A DNA stretch of 64,000 bases from Nostoc cf. commune SO-36 (GCF_023734775.1 NZ_AP025732.1:1990501-2054500), one strand, 5' to 3'. Shown: positions 47,753 to 57,892, numbered from the stretch's first letter. A program made the numbers and translations. The notes: generated by a model from the letters alone, not told the origin.

Positions 47753-48300
47753 ATGAATCTGTCATCACTCCCATCAACAGGAATTCATCGCTTTAGTCGC
47801 CGCAATTTTATTCAATACGGCTCTATCTGGATTGGTAGGAGCGTTATTGCTGCTTGTAGTAACAGCAACCAACTGTCAACTAGCAATTGTCGGTTGGATA
47901 AAGTTACCTTTGCTAGAAACTGGGTAGCACAAGCAGAACACGGTGGATTTTACCAAGCGATGTCTACGACGGGCTGCGCCTACGCCACTGGTATTTACAA
48001 AGACTACGGTTTGATGTAACTATCAAAATGGGTAGCCCACAGGCTGCCAGTGGTTGCCAGTGGTACTCAATTGTTGATGGGGGGTGCGGTAGATTTCTTC
48101 ATAGGTTATGGCATAGATGCCGTGAACGCCATAGCACAAGGTATTCCTAAAATCACAGTTGCGGCAATTTTCCAGAAAGACCTTAGTGTCTTATTACACA
48201 TCCCAACCCAGCAATTAAAACCCTTCCCGATCTTAAAAGTAAACCAATTTATGTCTCTACTGCTGCTAACATTACCTATTGTTACTTAGTTATACATTCT
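47753..48300 (+). pseudogene. ABC substrate-binding protein (NrtA/SsuA/TauA-like), decayed
   Basis: The start has a lipoprotein/Tat-like leader (SRRNFIQYGSIWIGRSVIAACSN) and then VTFARNWVAQAEHGGFYQA, the common start of nitrate, sulfonate or taurine binding proteins. A dispersed repeat adds MSTTGCAYAT. One G is missing at 48015 (GLM* for GLDVTIKMGSPQ). A 10-bp tandem duplication (GCCAGTGGTT/GCCAGTGGTA) shifts the frame again near 48050, and a third shift follows AAIFQKD. About 180 residues can be traced, then the gene is lost. No permease or ATPase is adjacent. Confidence 0.78.
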
Positions 48301-48665
48301 ATCAATCTTCTACAGAACTGATTGAACAGGTTCATTTATTTGAACAAGATATTAATTCCAACCCCTTTGAAATTGGTCATCGCTTGTGGGTGAAAAATCA
48401 ATACAGTTCAGTTAAGGATAATTGTAGTGACCCATGCTACGAAGCGGTCTATGATGACCAAGGTTGGGACGGTCTACTACTATTTCTAAGATACAAGATA
48501 CAAGGTTGGGTTGAACTTTAGTGAAACCCAACAAATACCCGAAAATGTTGGGTTTCGTTCCTCAACCCAACCTACGCAAATTTATTTTTCTGGCTTAACT
48601 GAACCGTATTGGGTGAAAAATCATCTTGACCCTGACGAGGAAAAACTACGGGTTTCAACGTAGAC
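48300..48665 (+). pseudogene. Unknown gene fragment split by a MITE
   Basis: Before the MITE the frame reads STELIEQVHLFEQDINSN then PFEIGHRLWVKN. After the MITE and one target copy it continues HLDPDEEKLRVST, then TAG (possibly a mutated Trp codon) and TRFRYKY. The frame is the same on both sides once the insertion is removed. I do not recognise the family. It may be a remnant of a separate gene joined to the substrate-binding pseudogene. Confidence 0.5.
48399..48611. mobile_element. MITE with CAATAC ends, copy 3 (long form)
   Basis: A 213-bp element with ends CAATACAGTTCAGTTAAG and CTTAACTGAACCGTATTG and a perfect 10-bp flanking repeat GGTGAAAAAT (48389-48398 and 48612-48621). The extra length is partly an inner inverted repeat (GGTTGGGTTGAAC...TTCCTCAACCCAACC, about 48503-48583). 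Confidence 0.88.
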
Positions 48666-48835
48666 GAGGTTTAGATACAAATATATAAGACTCAGTAAGC
48701 TTAGGTTAAGGCTAAAAACTAAAACTGGCATAGGTTGGGGAACCACTGCGTTGGGCGGGTTTTCACTTGAAAAAAAGGGACGGGCAAAATACCCATCCCA
48801 AAAAACTCACTTTTATTCAATTGATAGCAAAACTT

Positions 48836-50099
48836 TTACTGTACTTGCACTGGGAAAGCACCAGGTTGCACTGCTATGTTAAGATTCTGCCCATTACGGC
48901 TTAATTCCATACGTAAATCGCCCCCAACTTGGCTATTTTCTACTGCCTTTTGGACACTGCTAGCATCTGTGACTGCTTGCCCGCCAAGCTTTTGGATTAC
49001 ATCACCAGCACGTATCCCTGCTTTCGCGGCTGGTGAATTTGGGACAACTTTTACAACTAATACACCTTTATCTTCATTCACATTCAAACCGCTATTGGGA
49101 TCTGAGTTGATATTTTGTTTTATCTGAGGCGTTAACCCCACCATTTGAATTCCCAGATAAGGATGTTCTACTTTACCTGTAGCTATTAGTTGACTGGAAA
49201 TACGTTGGACTGTGTTGATAGGAATAGCAAAGCCTAATCCTTGTGCTCCTTGGATAATCGCTGTATTCATGGCAATTACCTGCCCACGAGAATTTAGCAA
49301 AGGCCCGCCAGAGTTACCGGGATTAATCGCTGCGTCGGTTTGAATATACTCTACTCGCTTATCGGCAGCGCCAATTTGATTGCTACTGCGTCCGGTGGCA
49401 CTGATGATTCCGGTAGTTACTGTATTATCTAGGCCCAAGGGGGTTGCCGATCGCGATCGCCCATTCTCCTGGTTGCAGTTGTTCTGAGTTACCCAAGGCT
49501 ACTGAAGGTAGATTCTCTGCTTGAACCTTGATAACAGCGACATCGGTTAATTCATCTTTTCCTAACACCTTACCTTGTAAGGTGCGTCCATCCTTGAGTG
49601 TTACTGTTACTGTATCAGCACCATCTACCACATGGGCATTAGTGAGAATCTGACCATCGGCACTGATGATAAAACCTGAACCAGTACCCCGTTCTACCCT
49701 TTCTCCTGATTGTGGCAATTGGGAACCAAAAAAGCGGCGAAAAAACGGATCGTTAAATTCATCTGGTATCCGGGTTCTTACCGTTCGGGAAGAGTTAATC
49801 CGCACTACTGCTGGCCCGACCTTTTGCACCACCTGTATTACAAAGTTAGGATCTGTGGCAGCTGGTAATGGAGGAGCAGCATTGACTCGACTCACTGCCA
49901 AATTAGATGCACTCTCAGACACTTGCCGAGAATGTCCAGCCATATAGCCGCCTGCCAATGTCATGCCTGATCCCAGCAGCACCAGCGATAGAGAGGCGGC
50001 AGCCTTTTTCCAGGGCGCTCGATTTTGGTATTTGGCATCAGCAGTGTTATGTGAAATGCTATTTAATGGGTGTTCTCTGTCACGAGATTCGTTTTGCAT
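48836..50099 (-). pseudogene. HtrA/DegP-type serine protease, single-base frameshift
   Basis: The gene has a membrane anchor (about 33-53), a trypsin-like domain with His ([10 protein letters not shown]), Asp (LTDVAVIKV) and Ser ([10 protein letters not shown]), and one C-terminal PDZ domain ([10 protein letters not shown]...[16 protein letters not shown]). The frame breaks at about 49436: GNPLGPR* instead of [14 protein letters not shown]. The cause is one extra G in a GGG run, and it separates His and Asp from the catalytic Ser. Cyanobacteria usually have three Htr paralogues (HhoA, HhoB, HtrA), so loss of one could be tolerated. If the base is a sequencing error, the gene is intact with about 420 residues. 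Confidence 0.85.
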
Positions 50100-50306
50100 T
50101 GCTGTCTGGAACGATATTTAGATGTATTACTAATGTAGATATTATTTATGACACTTTTGTTGCAAAGGTATTGCGTTGTTGTGAAGAGTCTGGTATTTTA
50201 CCTATCACATCCCATATTAGCTGAACTGTATTGGAATATAGTCATTCGTAGGGGTGTAAAAATCTGCGCCCCAATTGCGTGTTATATCCATGCCTGAAGG
50301 AATAAA

Positions 50307-51204
50307 ATGGCACAAGGTAAAATCTTGCTTAAGCCTGACACTTTATGGACAAGTGTCAAAGAACAGACTGAACATGCTTTACAATGTGGGGCGTTGCTGT
50401 CGATACCGACGGAATTTGAATTTGTCGAACAGGATAATGTGCGTTTTTTAGTGCGGATTTTGTCTAACTTAAATCGCAAAAAAACAGCCGATGAAATACA
50501 GAAAAAACAATCTGCTAGGTCTGGTCAAGAGTTTAATCCTTTTTTGCCCTACGAAGAGGATTTATTTGTGGCGGATATCTCCGGTACTCATGTATGTATT
50601 TTAAATAAATTCAATGTTGTTGATTATCACTTGCTAATCATCACTCGTAGCTTTGAAGAGCAAGAAAGCTTACTCACCCTGGAAGATTTTACGGCTATGT
50701 GGGCGTGTTTGGCTAATTTCGATGGTTTAGCGTTTTACAACAGTGGCAAAACCGCAGGAGCCAGTCAGCGACACAAGCATTTGCAATTAGTTCCACTACC
50801 CCTTGCACCTTCAGGGACGCAGATACCGATTGAACCTCTGCTAACATCAGTACAGATTTCCGAACTCGAATCTCACTTCACTAAAGCTTCCTTTTAGACA
50901 CGCTTTTGCACCATTAAATTCCCATTGGGTGGAGTCGCCATTGGCGGGGGGCCAAGCAACAATGGAAATTTATCGCACTTTGCGTCATGCTGTAGGTTTA
51001 GATACAAAGCAATCTGGTGCTTACAATCTATTAGCGACACGAGAATGGATGTTAATCGTACCGCGATCGCAGGAAAAATTTCAGTCTATCTCTGTGAATT
51101 CATTAGGATTCGCCGGTGCCCTACTTGTGCGAAATGCCGCAGAAATGGAGATTCTCAAAGCCCAAGGGCCGATGACTATTCTTAAGAGTGTTGCTCTATC
51201 CTAA
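50307..51204 (+). pseudogene. Ap4A phosphorylase (ATP adenylyltransferase), frameshifted
   Basis: The first frame (50307-50897) reads from MAQGKILLKPDTLWTSVKEQ to SHFTKASF*, including the active-site HIT-like motif SQRHKHLQLVPLP (HxHxQ). One extra T at about 50895 (TCCTTTTAGA) breaks the frame. The second frame continues RHAFAPLNSHWVESPLAGGQATMEIYRTLRHA and ends at 51204. A one-base deletion would give one protein of about 298 residues that cleaves Ap4A into ADP and ATP using phosphate. Either a pseudogene or a homopolymer sequencing error. Confidence 0.85.
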
Positions 51205-51723
51205 TTAGAGGATGTCTGCAAACTAGGAATGGCAGCTTTTACTGAGATCATATTCGGTGACTCAGCATGATTGATACTCTGGTTCAAGTGAATATCACGA
51301 TACCATTGCCTGTATTGCGATCGCCAATCAGATACTAAAGAAAAGCTTAAATTTCTTTAAAGTATTATTTACTTAACAAATTTTAACAAATATGGTTTCG
51401 GCATCGTATCAAAATATATAAAAGTAAACGATGCAAAAATCCAAAATCATCAACACTAATAAGGATTCGAAGTCTCTATGTCCTTTCTCTTCTTACAAGA
51501 ATGTAAAGTTTTTTAACATCTGCCCAAGATAATTCTCATAAAATTTAACTGAAGTTGCTTAAGTTGGGGGCTGGGGATTGGGAGAATAATAACTCCTAAC
51601 TCCTAACCCCCAAATGCAGTTGTGGTCAAGGGGACTAGCATATAGACTGGGAGGATAACTTTTTAGCCAAGATATCTCTTGGATTTTAAACTACTTTTTA
51701 AGATCACTTTTCTAATGTAAATT
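51205..51723. other. Intergenic region, no gene
   Basis: About 520 bp. A GGGGGCTGGGGATTGGGAG / CTCCTAACTCCTAACCCCC segment (51566-51612) is a typical Nostoc low-complexity spacer. Otherwise AT-rich with no supported gene. Confidence 0.5.
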
Positions 51724-51834
51724 ATGAATGTTGGAACTCACTACCAAACATGGGCATCAACTCCTGGGCAATTACAATTTGAAAAACGGGAAAGTTTTGC
51801 TGATGAGTTATATGCAGTGAGTGCATTATGCTGA
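51724..51834 (+). CDS. Small ORF overlapping the next gene
   Basis: A 36-codon ORF (MNVGTHYQTWASTPGQLQFE, then KRESFADELYAVSALC) whose end overlaps the start of the following gene by 7 bp, which may couple the two. I do not recognise it. The overlap and reasonable codon use argue for translation, but the short length keeps confidence low. Confidence 0.35.
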   Translation: MNVGTHYQTWASTPGQLQFEKRESFADELYAVSALC

Positions 51835-52166
51835 TTCAGCTTGAATCTATTAAAAACAAAATGTTACCTCCACAGGCTGAAAAAAAGATGCGTTGCTGGA
51901 TTCGCAGTCGCCACTTGATTTGTTCGGGTAACTTTTTTATATTCGAGACATTAGAATATACAACGATTGAGAGATTCTCTCAATGTGTTGCTTCTTTAGG
52001 AGGAACAGTAATATCCGTTGACTCGATTAATAAAATTTGGATGGGAGATCATCGTCAAGTAATTTTATATCAGGCAAAAGCTAGTTTACATACGCCTCAT
52101 CATACTTTGAAACAATACTGGATAAAAAACGGTAGTTCACACACTAAATTTGATGAGCGTCCTTGA
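51828..52166 (+). CDS. Hypothetical small basic protein
   Basis: A 112-residue protein starting MLIQLESIKNKMLPPQAEKK. Its middle (CSGNFFIFETLEYTTIERFSQCVASLGGTVISVDSI) looks like a small alpha-beta domain whose TTIERFSQCVASLGGTVISV part weakly recalls the CpcD-like fold of phycobilisome linkers, by eye only. The C-terminus is His- and Lys-rich. No family can be assigned. It follows a 36-codon ORF in overlapping frames, and nothing else nearby suggests a role. Confidence 0.5.
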   Translation: MLIQLESIKNKMLPPQAEKKMRCWIRSRHLICSGNFFIFETLEYTTIERFSQCVASLGGTVISVDSINKIWMGDHRQVILYQAKASLHTPHHTLKQYWIKNGSSHTKFDERP

Positions 52167-52516
52167 GAGTCACTATCCAGCAAAAATCTTTCTGGCTAAT
52201 TTCTCTGTTAAACATAGCTGTGAAAAATAATGTAGAGACGTAGCAGTGCTACGTCTCTACAAAGGTTGTAGATGACATACAGCAGTTTGCAAATAACTGA
52301 GATAAAAAATGCAGGAATTAAAATCAGGCATAAACAGTTTCTAACACCTGCCTCAAAACCCTTAGCTTTATACTTCATGCAAAAAACTGCTGTATATTTA
52401 ATTTCTGTGGATGTTTATTGTTTAACCTCTTTTGTTTCCTGATATTTTCCGAGTCAGCTTGAAACAACAAATAATCAGAAAGTGTCTGAATTATTGTTTT
52501 AATAGACTTGCAATTT
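52167..52516. other. Intergenic region with one strong hairpin
   Basis: Contains the palindrome at 52231-52261 and an AT-rich promoter-like area before the M23 gene. No gene is supported. Confidence 0.5.
52231..52261. repeat. Perfect 15-bp hairpin repeat
   Basis: Arms TGTAGAGACGTAGCA and TGCTACGTCTCTACA with a 1-base spacer. The same GTAGAGACG-type hairpin class appears at 17171-17211. It may end transcription of the small genes upstream. Confidence 0.7.
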
Positions 52517-53431
52517 ATGACAAAAGCTATCGTTTATCGATACCCTACTTATGGATTAGTTGCCTTAATATCCTTAACTGCTGTATTAAGTACAACAACA
52601 TCTGCCCTAACCCAGTTAGTAGGCGATTCCCCAATTTTGCGAACTCCTATCCCAGCTTCTAACTTAATCTGGCCAACTCAAGGGTTTATTTCTCAAGGCT
52701 TCCGCAAATATCAACATGAAGGAATTGATATTGCAGGGGCATCTGGAACTCCTATTGTTGCTGCTGCATCCGGTGCAGTTATAAAAGCAGGTTGGGATAA
52801 TTGGGGATTAGGAAATGCCATAACTGTTAAACATCTTGACGGCAGTGTTACTGTTTATGGCCACAATCGCCGTTTATTGGTGAGCAAAGGTCAACAGGTT
52901 ATTCAAGGTCAAATTATTGCTGAGATGGGATCTACAGGCAATAGTACAGCACCTCATCTACATTTTGAAGTTCATGCAAATGGTCAAATAGCAGTTGACC
53001 CTCTTCATCTGTTGACATCTTTAACTGCAAGTGTTAATTCTGGTTCTAAGGTTCAGCAATTGGATAACTCGAACCGTCCAGTCTCGCCACTCTCAGTAGA
53101 AAATCAAGTTTCACCTTTACAGCCAATTCCAATAGATTTTGCACCGATAAACACTAATACTAAATGCAATGGAGTTACCCTTATTGAAGGTGAAACTGCA
53201 AGTATTCGTGTAAAAGTCTGTAAAGAAAATGGCCAGTTATTTTATATTGGACAGTTGAAACAAGACCCAAGTAAGCCTATAAAGATACAAGCTTTGAATA
53301 TTGGTAAAAGCACATATCGAGCAGATAATGGTAGTTTTTATTATTTAGTCACTCCTGAAAGAGTGGAAGTTTGGCGAAATGGCAGTCAGATTCGTTCTGA
53401 CGCTTTTTATAGCTTAAGGAAATCACCATAA
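52517..53431 (+). CDS. M23 family metalloendopeptidase
   Basis: The roughly 304-residue protein has an N-terminal hydrophobic segment (YGLVALISLTAVLSTTTSA), a signal peptide or anchor, then an M23 peptidase domain (about 50-170). Zinc-ligand motifs are YQHEGIDIAGASGTPIVAAASGAV and HLHFEVHANG, and the overall arrangement is like lysostaphin-type endopeptidases. The C-terminal 120 residues are an unassigned beta-rich domain (TLIEGETASIRVKVCKENGQLFYIGQ). The ATG at 52517 is chosen over a TTG three codons upstream. It is a second wall hydrolase in the window and has no LysM. Confidence 0.9.
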   Translation: MTKAIVYRYPTYGLVALISLTAVLSTTTSALTQLVGDSPILRTPIPASNLIWPTQGFISQGFRKYQHEGIDIAGASGTPIVAAASGAVIKAGWDNWGLGNAITVKHLDGSVTVYGHNRRLLVSKGQQVIQGQIIAEMGSTGNSTAPHLHFEVHANGQIAVDPLHLLTSLTASVNSGSKVQQLDNSNRPVSPLSVENQVSPLQPIPIDFAPINTNTKCNGVTLIEGETASIRVKVCKENGQLFYIGQLKQDPSKPIKIQALNIGKSTYRADNGSFYYLVTPERVEVWRNGSQIRSDAFYSLRKSP

Positions 53432-53598
53432 AGTATTGAGCGACCAAAAATTGCTTTTATTTACGAACACAAAAATCCCCGACTTATTCAAAAATCGCGG
53501 TTATCAGCTTTTGAGCATTTGCAAATCAAATAGGATTGCTGTGGTTAAAAAGTTGTCAAGAAATAACTTTATATAATCCAAGGTTTAAAGTCTTGCCC

Positions 53599-53681
53599 TA
53601 CCTCGTTAAGAGTCTGAGACTGGGAATGTAATACTTGCAGGCTCTGCTTCCTGTCAAACTGGGAGGCAGAGCCTCCCACAA
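53599..53681. repeat. Partial copy of the multi-hairpin repeat
   Basis: Begins CCTCGTTAAGAGTCTGAGAC and contains GGGAGGCAGAGCCTCCC. It is related to the 107-bp repeat at 7744 and 36014 but rearranged. It lies 21 bp from the left end of the IS1182-like element. Confidence 0.6.
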
Positions 53682-53701
53682 TAGCATTACAAGGCAGCAG
53701 C

Positions 53702-55428
53702 CTAGAGCGCCAGTCCAGTAGAAGTAATTGACAAAAAGTACAGTTTTTGCGGAGGCTAATATTGAAGAGCGCAGTATTAGGAGTGTATAAAAGATGCGTC
53801 CCTCATTCTGGAATCCTCCCATTGAATTATCACTTGCAGAAGAAAAAGTAGTAAAACGTATACGTAAAGCCAAGCTGTTCGTATTTTTGAGGCAGATACG
53901 CCACGAACTATTTGACTCAGATTTTCAGTTAGAATTAGCAACGATATTTAAGGATAGTAGTGTGGGGTTATGCCCAGTGCCACCAGCACAATTGGCACTA
54001 TTTATTATTCTTCAAGCATATACAGGAGTGTCAGATGACGAGGCAATAGAAGCCATAGAAATGGATAGGAGATGGCAGATAGTTTTGGATTGCCTGGATT
54101 GTGAAAAAGCCCCATTTGGAAAAGGAACACTAGTAAGATTTAGGGCGTTGTTAATATCAAAATCTTTTGATAGACGGTTAATCGAAAAAACAATTGAAAT
54201 GGCAAAAATTCGAGGAGGTTATAACTCACATTCCCTAAAAATAGCACTAGATTCAAGTCCATTATGGGGCGCAGCAAGAGTCGAAGATACATATAATTTG
54301 TTAGGTCATGCGTTGCGAAAAGCATTAGAAATAATCGCTGAAAATACTCAAGAAAGTTTAGAAAGCGTTGCGGCAAATGTGGGAGCAGAAATTGTCGCTA
54401 AAACCATCCTGAAAGCGGCTCTAGATTTAGATTGGGATGACCCAGAATCTAGGAATGTGGCATTATCGACAATTTTACAAACGTTGAACTCAGTGGAATT
54501 TCTGGTTAATCAAAAAATCGATTTGGACGATTCAACCACAAACCTTGTCAATCAAAATCTGGCAATTGCACGACAAATTGAGACACAGGATGTGGAGGAG
54601 GAATCAGATGCTTCCCCAAAGCTCCGTAATGGTGTTGCCAAAGACAGACGTATTTCTATTGAAGATGAGGATATGCGACATGGACGTAAAAGCCGTAGTC
54701 AAAAGTTTGATGGTTATAAACGCCATATTGCCAAGGATTTAGAATTAGAATGATTAGGGCTGTTGGTGTTACTAGAGCTAACGCACCTGAAGCATCAGTA
54801 ACTTTGGATATTGAAGCAGATTTAAAACAACAACACGTAACTATTAAAGAATTACATATTGACCGTGCATATTTAACCAGCCATTGGGTTAAACAGCGCA
54901 CATCTGATCTGGTTATTATTTGCAAGGCATGGAAAGTACGCAACGGTAAACTATTTGATAAAAATGCTTTTGTTCTTGATTGGGAAACTCATTTGATTCG
55001 TTGCCCAAATGGAGTCAGTTTACCTTTTCATGAAGGGGGTATTGTCCACTTTCCTAAACATGAATGTGATGCTTGTCCCATCCGTTCTCAATGTACGACT
55101 AGCAAGAATAGCCGCAGTATTTCCATTCATCCTGATGAATCCCTACTTGTGGAACTGCGTCAGCGCCAAACTACTGTGGCCGGACGCGCCAAACTCCGTG
55201 AACGTGTCAGTGTTGAGCATAGTTTAGCTCATATTGGTCAGTGGCAAACAGACCAATCTCGCTATATTGGACTACGCAAAAACCTTTTTGACCTCCGAAG
55301 AATGGCTGTTGTTCACAATCTTCATGTCCTCGCTCGTATGTCCCACATTACACCACAACAATTCTCCATTTTATCTGCTTCACAGTCTAATTAATTTGTC
55401 AATACTTTCTACTGGACTGGCGCTCTAG
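53702..55428 (+). mobile_element. IS1182-like insertion sequence
   Basis: About 1.7 kb with near-perfect inverted ends of about 34 bp beginning CTAGAGCGCCAGTCCAGTAG (53702 and complement to 55428). The ends are very well conserved, so insertion was probably recent. Both ends include a CTAG tetranucleotide, so the exact target duplication cannot be fixed. The inner transposase is split by one frame change. Confidence 0.85.
53794..55394 (+). pseudogene. IS1182 family transposase, one frameshift
   Basis: The first frame (53794-54753) holds the N-terminal DUF772-like domain (LCPVPPAQLALFIILQAYTGVSDDEAIEAIEMDRRWQ, FGKGTLVRFRALL) and the first catalytic Asp region (SLKIALDSSPLWGAARVED). The second (54750-55394) continues IRAVGVTRANAPEASVTLD, IKELHIDRAYLTSHWV and RERVSVEHSLAHIGQWQ. 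The joint at about 54752 lacks a T (GAATGATT for GAATTGATT) and has no slippery sequence. The frames overlap by 4 bp (ATGA). One base change would restore about 533 residues. Confidence 0.85.
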
Positions 55429-55451
55429 TAACGACAAGTAATGCATTTGGT

Positions 55452-56096
55452 TTAACTACGATAAGCTACAACGGCATAAAATGGATCACCTCCAGCTGCA
55501 CCCAACCACTGTAAAAAATTTGGTAATGTTGACTTATGAGCTATGACTTCTGCGGTTGTAAATCCTGGGACTGAGGCGAAATACTCTTTGACTAATTCCA
55601 CTCGCTGTACTTCTGAAGCCTCCCGCCAAGCCTGAATCGCCTTTTCAAAAAACATCCGGTTAGAAAAGCTGATGATTGCGACACCACCGGGTTTCAGAAT
55701 GCGGTAAATTTCGGAAAATACTGCTTCTGGATATTGCACATATTGCACAGATACGCAATTGAGAACAGCATCAAAATCTTCATCTGGTAAAGGTATCTGC
55801 GGATTTTCGTTAAGATTTTGCACAAAGTAATGATTTAAGCGGGAATTACGTGCTAGTTCCTCAGCGTTGAGTCCGTGTCCTTCCAGATGGGCAAACTGCA
55901 TCTCTTCTGGCAGATGAGACACCCAACTACTCATCATATCAAAAATGCGGGTGTTGGGTTTGAGGCGATCGCGATATAAATCCGTTAGCTGTTGAATAAA
56001 TCCTTCATCGACATGGGTAACAAAGCGGGGATAAGCATAGAACAGCTTATCGTCTGTGTCGTCTAATTTCAGGCGTTGGTTCGGTCTTAACTGCAT
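55452..56096 (-). CDS. Class I SAM-dependent methyltransferase
   Basis: The 214-residue protein has a Rossmann-type methyltransferase fold. TRIFDMMSSWVSHLP stands where motif I lies, followed by LEGHGLNAEEL, DFDAVLNCVSVQYVQYPEAVFSEIYRILKPGGVAIISFSNRMF (motifs IV to VI, about 107-150), and a C-terminal substrate part (FASVPGFTTAEVIA). The motif I glycine pattern is unusual (FDMMSSW in place of ExGxGxG), a trait seen in some cyanobacterial methyltransferases. The substrate is unknown. It stands alone between an IS and a divergent glycosyltransferase gene. Confidence 0.82.
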   Translation of the reverse strand: MQLRPNQRLKLDDTDDKLFYAYPRFVTHVDEGFIQQLTDLYRDRLKPNTRIFDMMSSWVSHLPEEMQFAHLEGHGLNAEELARNSRLNHYFVQNLNENPQIPLPDEDFDAVLNCVSVQYVQYPEAVFSEIYRILKPGGVAIISFSNRMFFEKAIQAWREASEVQRVELVKEYFASVPGFTTAEVIAHKSTLPNFLQWLGAAGGDPFYAVVAYRS

Positions 56097-56233
56097 AAAT
56101 CTTTATTTTGGAGAACTTTTTCCGAAAATTGCGGCAATTTAAGGTATTTTTCAACAATGACTATGTAACATATTTTAATAACAGTAGGGTACATAAACGA
56201 GTATAAATAGCAGCATTCAATTATATCAATTCA

Positions 56234-57892
56234 ATGTTATATAAACTACACTTCTTACAGCATATTTGGCGACAAATTCGTTTAGTAGCATCATTGCCCT
56301 ATGTGAGTTTGCTAGTTTGGATACTGCCCTTATTATTATTTACTTCTGGGCACAATAGCCTGATGGCACATGATGAAGCGCTTTATGCTTCGCGTGCGCG
56401 TCTGATGTTTGATTCTGGTAATTGGATAACTCCTTGGGAAAAGGCACATCATAAAACACCTGGCTTTTATTGGTTAATTGCCAGTTTCTACAAGCTGTTT
56501 GGTATCAGTGATACTAGTGCGCGTCTTCCTAGTATGATTGCTGGTATTTTGAGTTTATGGCTAGTGTATGAAATCGGCAAAATTATGCTAGGCAAAAAAT
56601 TGGCTTGGCTTGCTGCGGCAATTTTAAGTGTGGAATTTCTCTGGCTGCAATACTCTCGCTTAAGTACACCTGATGTCCCGATGATTTTTTTGGTACTTTT
56701 AGCTATTTTGTCTTTAATAAAAACAGAATTACATCCTAAATATCGCTATTTTTGGAGTTTTCTAGCTGGTTTAAGTTTAGGTTTAGGCTTCTTAGTCAGA
56801 AGCTTGATGATTTTTTTGCCAATCATAGCTTTATTCCCTTATTTAATTTGGGAACATCGCCGTCATCATCATCTTACTAATCCAATTTTATATTTAGGCT
56901 TTTTTGTCGGTTTAATACCTACCTGCGTTTGGCTGTGGTTAAGCTGGCTGCACTACGGAAATCAAAGTTTTGAGGAATTGCTCAAGTTTGTTGTGCAGCT
57001 AGGTTCTGAAGATAAAAATAATAATGGGCCGCTGTTTTATCTATGGAATATTCCTTCAAAAGCATTTCCTTGGGCTTTTTTCGGACTTTTAGGTTTATTT
57101 TTAACTCTCCGCCGCCCCATTGTTCGCTACCAGTTAATATTAGTTGGCTTTCCACTTGTTTTATTTTGTGAACTTAGTCTTTTTACCACTCGTTTCCCTC
57201 ACTACAGCCTTTGTCTTTATCCGTTTATAGCTTTGTTTGCATCTGTGGGTTTAAACTGGTTAGGTAATATTTACCAGACAGGAATTGCGGCACAATTACC
57301 TTTTGAAAAAGGTAAAATAAATATATTAAAGCTTTTTGCTAAAAAGAATCTTCCTCAAAACCTAAGTTATGGCTTTGGTGGGTTAGGTGTTTTACTTGTT
57401 ATAGCGAGTATTGTCGTTCTTAGTTGGGGTGGTTATGACATCCGCAAGTATGGAATTATTGGCTTAGTTGGGGGATTGGGTTGGTTAATTTTACCTGTGG
57501 TGTGGATTAGTCGTTACCACTTTGATAAGAAGTTTCTCACAGCCCGTTATTGGATTGCAGGTTGGTTGATTCCCTGTTGGCTGACTTTGGCGATGACCGG
57601 TAGCATAGGTCTATTAAGTGACTATAACCCTGTTTTAAAATCTTTTTTACAACAAAGTGCGATCGCTTCAATTCTCCAATCTCATCCTGTCTACTTTGTG
57701 GAAATAGACCAAAAAACCCGAGTACTGCTTAATTTCTATCTTTCTATTCACCCCCAACAAGTAAACTCTATTTCCAAAATCCCAGCTTTGAGCTATGCTT
57801 TGATCTATACTGCCCAGTCCCCTAAATTATCTCGGCCTCATCGCCTTGTCGGTACATTAGAAAAGTACCAGTTAATTCAAGTTCTTCCCTAA
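56234..57892 (+). CDS. GT39/ArnT-like membrane glycosyltransferase
   Basis: A 552-residue protein with about 10-12 predicted membrane helices. The first outer loop holds HDEALYASRARLMFDSGNWITPWEKAHHKTPGFYWLIASFYKLFGIS, the family pattern with the conserved acidic pair (DE) that binds metal and donor, and SRLSTPDVPMIFLV follows. Family 39 enzymes such as ArnT move sugars from polyprenyl-phosphate to lipids or proteins at the outer face of the membrane. The acceptor is unknown. It lies 73 bp upstream of marR on the same strand but is not obviously part of that efflux group. Confidence 0.86.
   Translation: MLYKLHFLQHIWRQIRLVASLPYVSLLVWILPLLLFTSGHNSLMAHDEALYASRARLMFDSGNWITPWEKAHHKTPGFYWLIASFYKLFGISDTSARLPSMIAGILSLWLVYEIGKIMLGKKLAWLAAAILSVEFLWLQYSRLSTPDVPMIFLVLLAILSLIKTELHPKYRYFWSFLAGLSLGLGFLVRSLMIFLPIIALFPYLIWEHRRHHHLTNPILYLGFFVGLIPTCVWLWLSWLHYGNQSFEELLKFVVQLGSEDKNNNGPLFYLWNIPSKAFPWAFFGLLGLFLTLRRPIVRYQLILVGFPLVLFCELSLFTTRFPHYSLCLYPFIALFASVGLNWLGNIYQTGIAAQLPFEKGKINILKLFAKKNLPQNLSYGFGGLGVLLVIASIVVLSWGGYDIRKYGIIGLVGGLGWLILPVVWISRYHFDKKFLTARYWIAGWLIPCWLTLAMTGSIGLLSDYNPVLKSFLQQSAIASILQSHPVYFVEIDQKTRVLLNFYLSIHPQQVNSISKIPALSYALIYTAQSPKLSRPHRLVGTLEKYQLIQVLP

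Noticed and set aside
54740..54760. Programmed frameshift in the IS1182-like transposase
   Set aside because: No slippery heptamer precedes the ATGA overlap, and a single missing T explains the break better.
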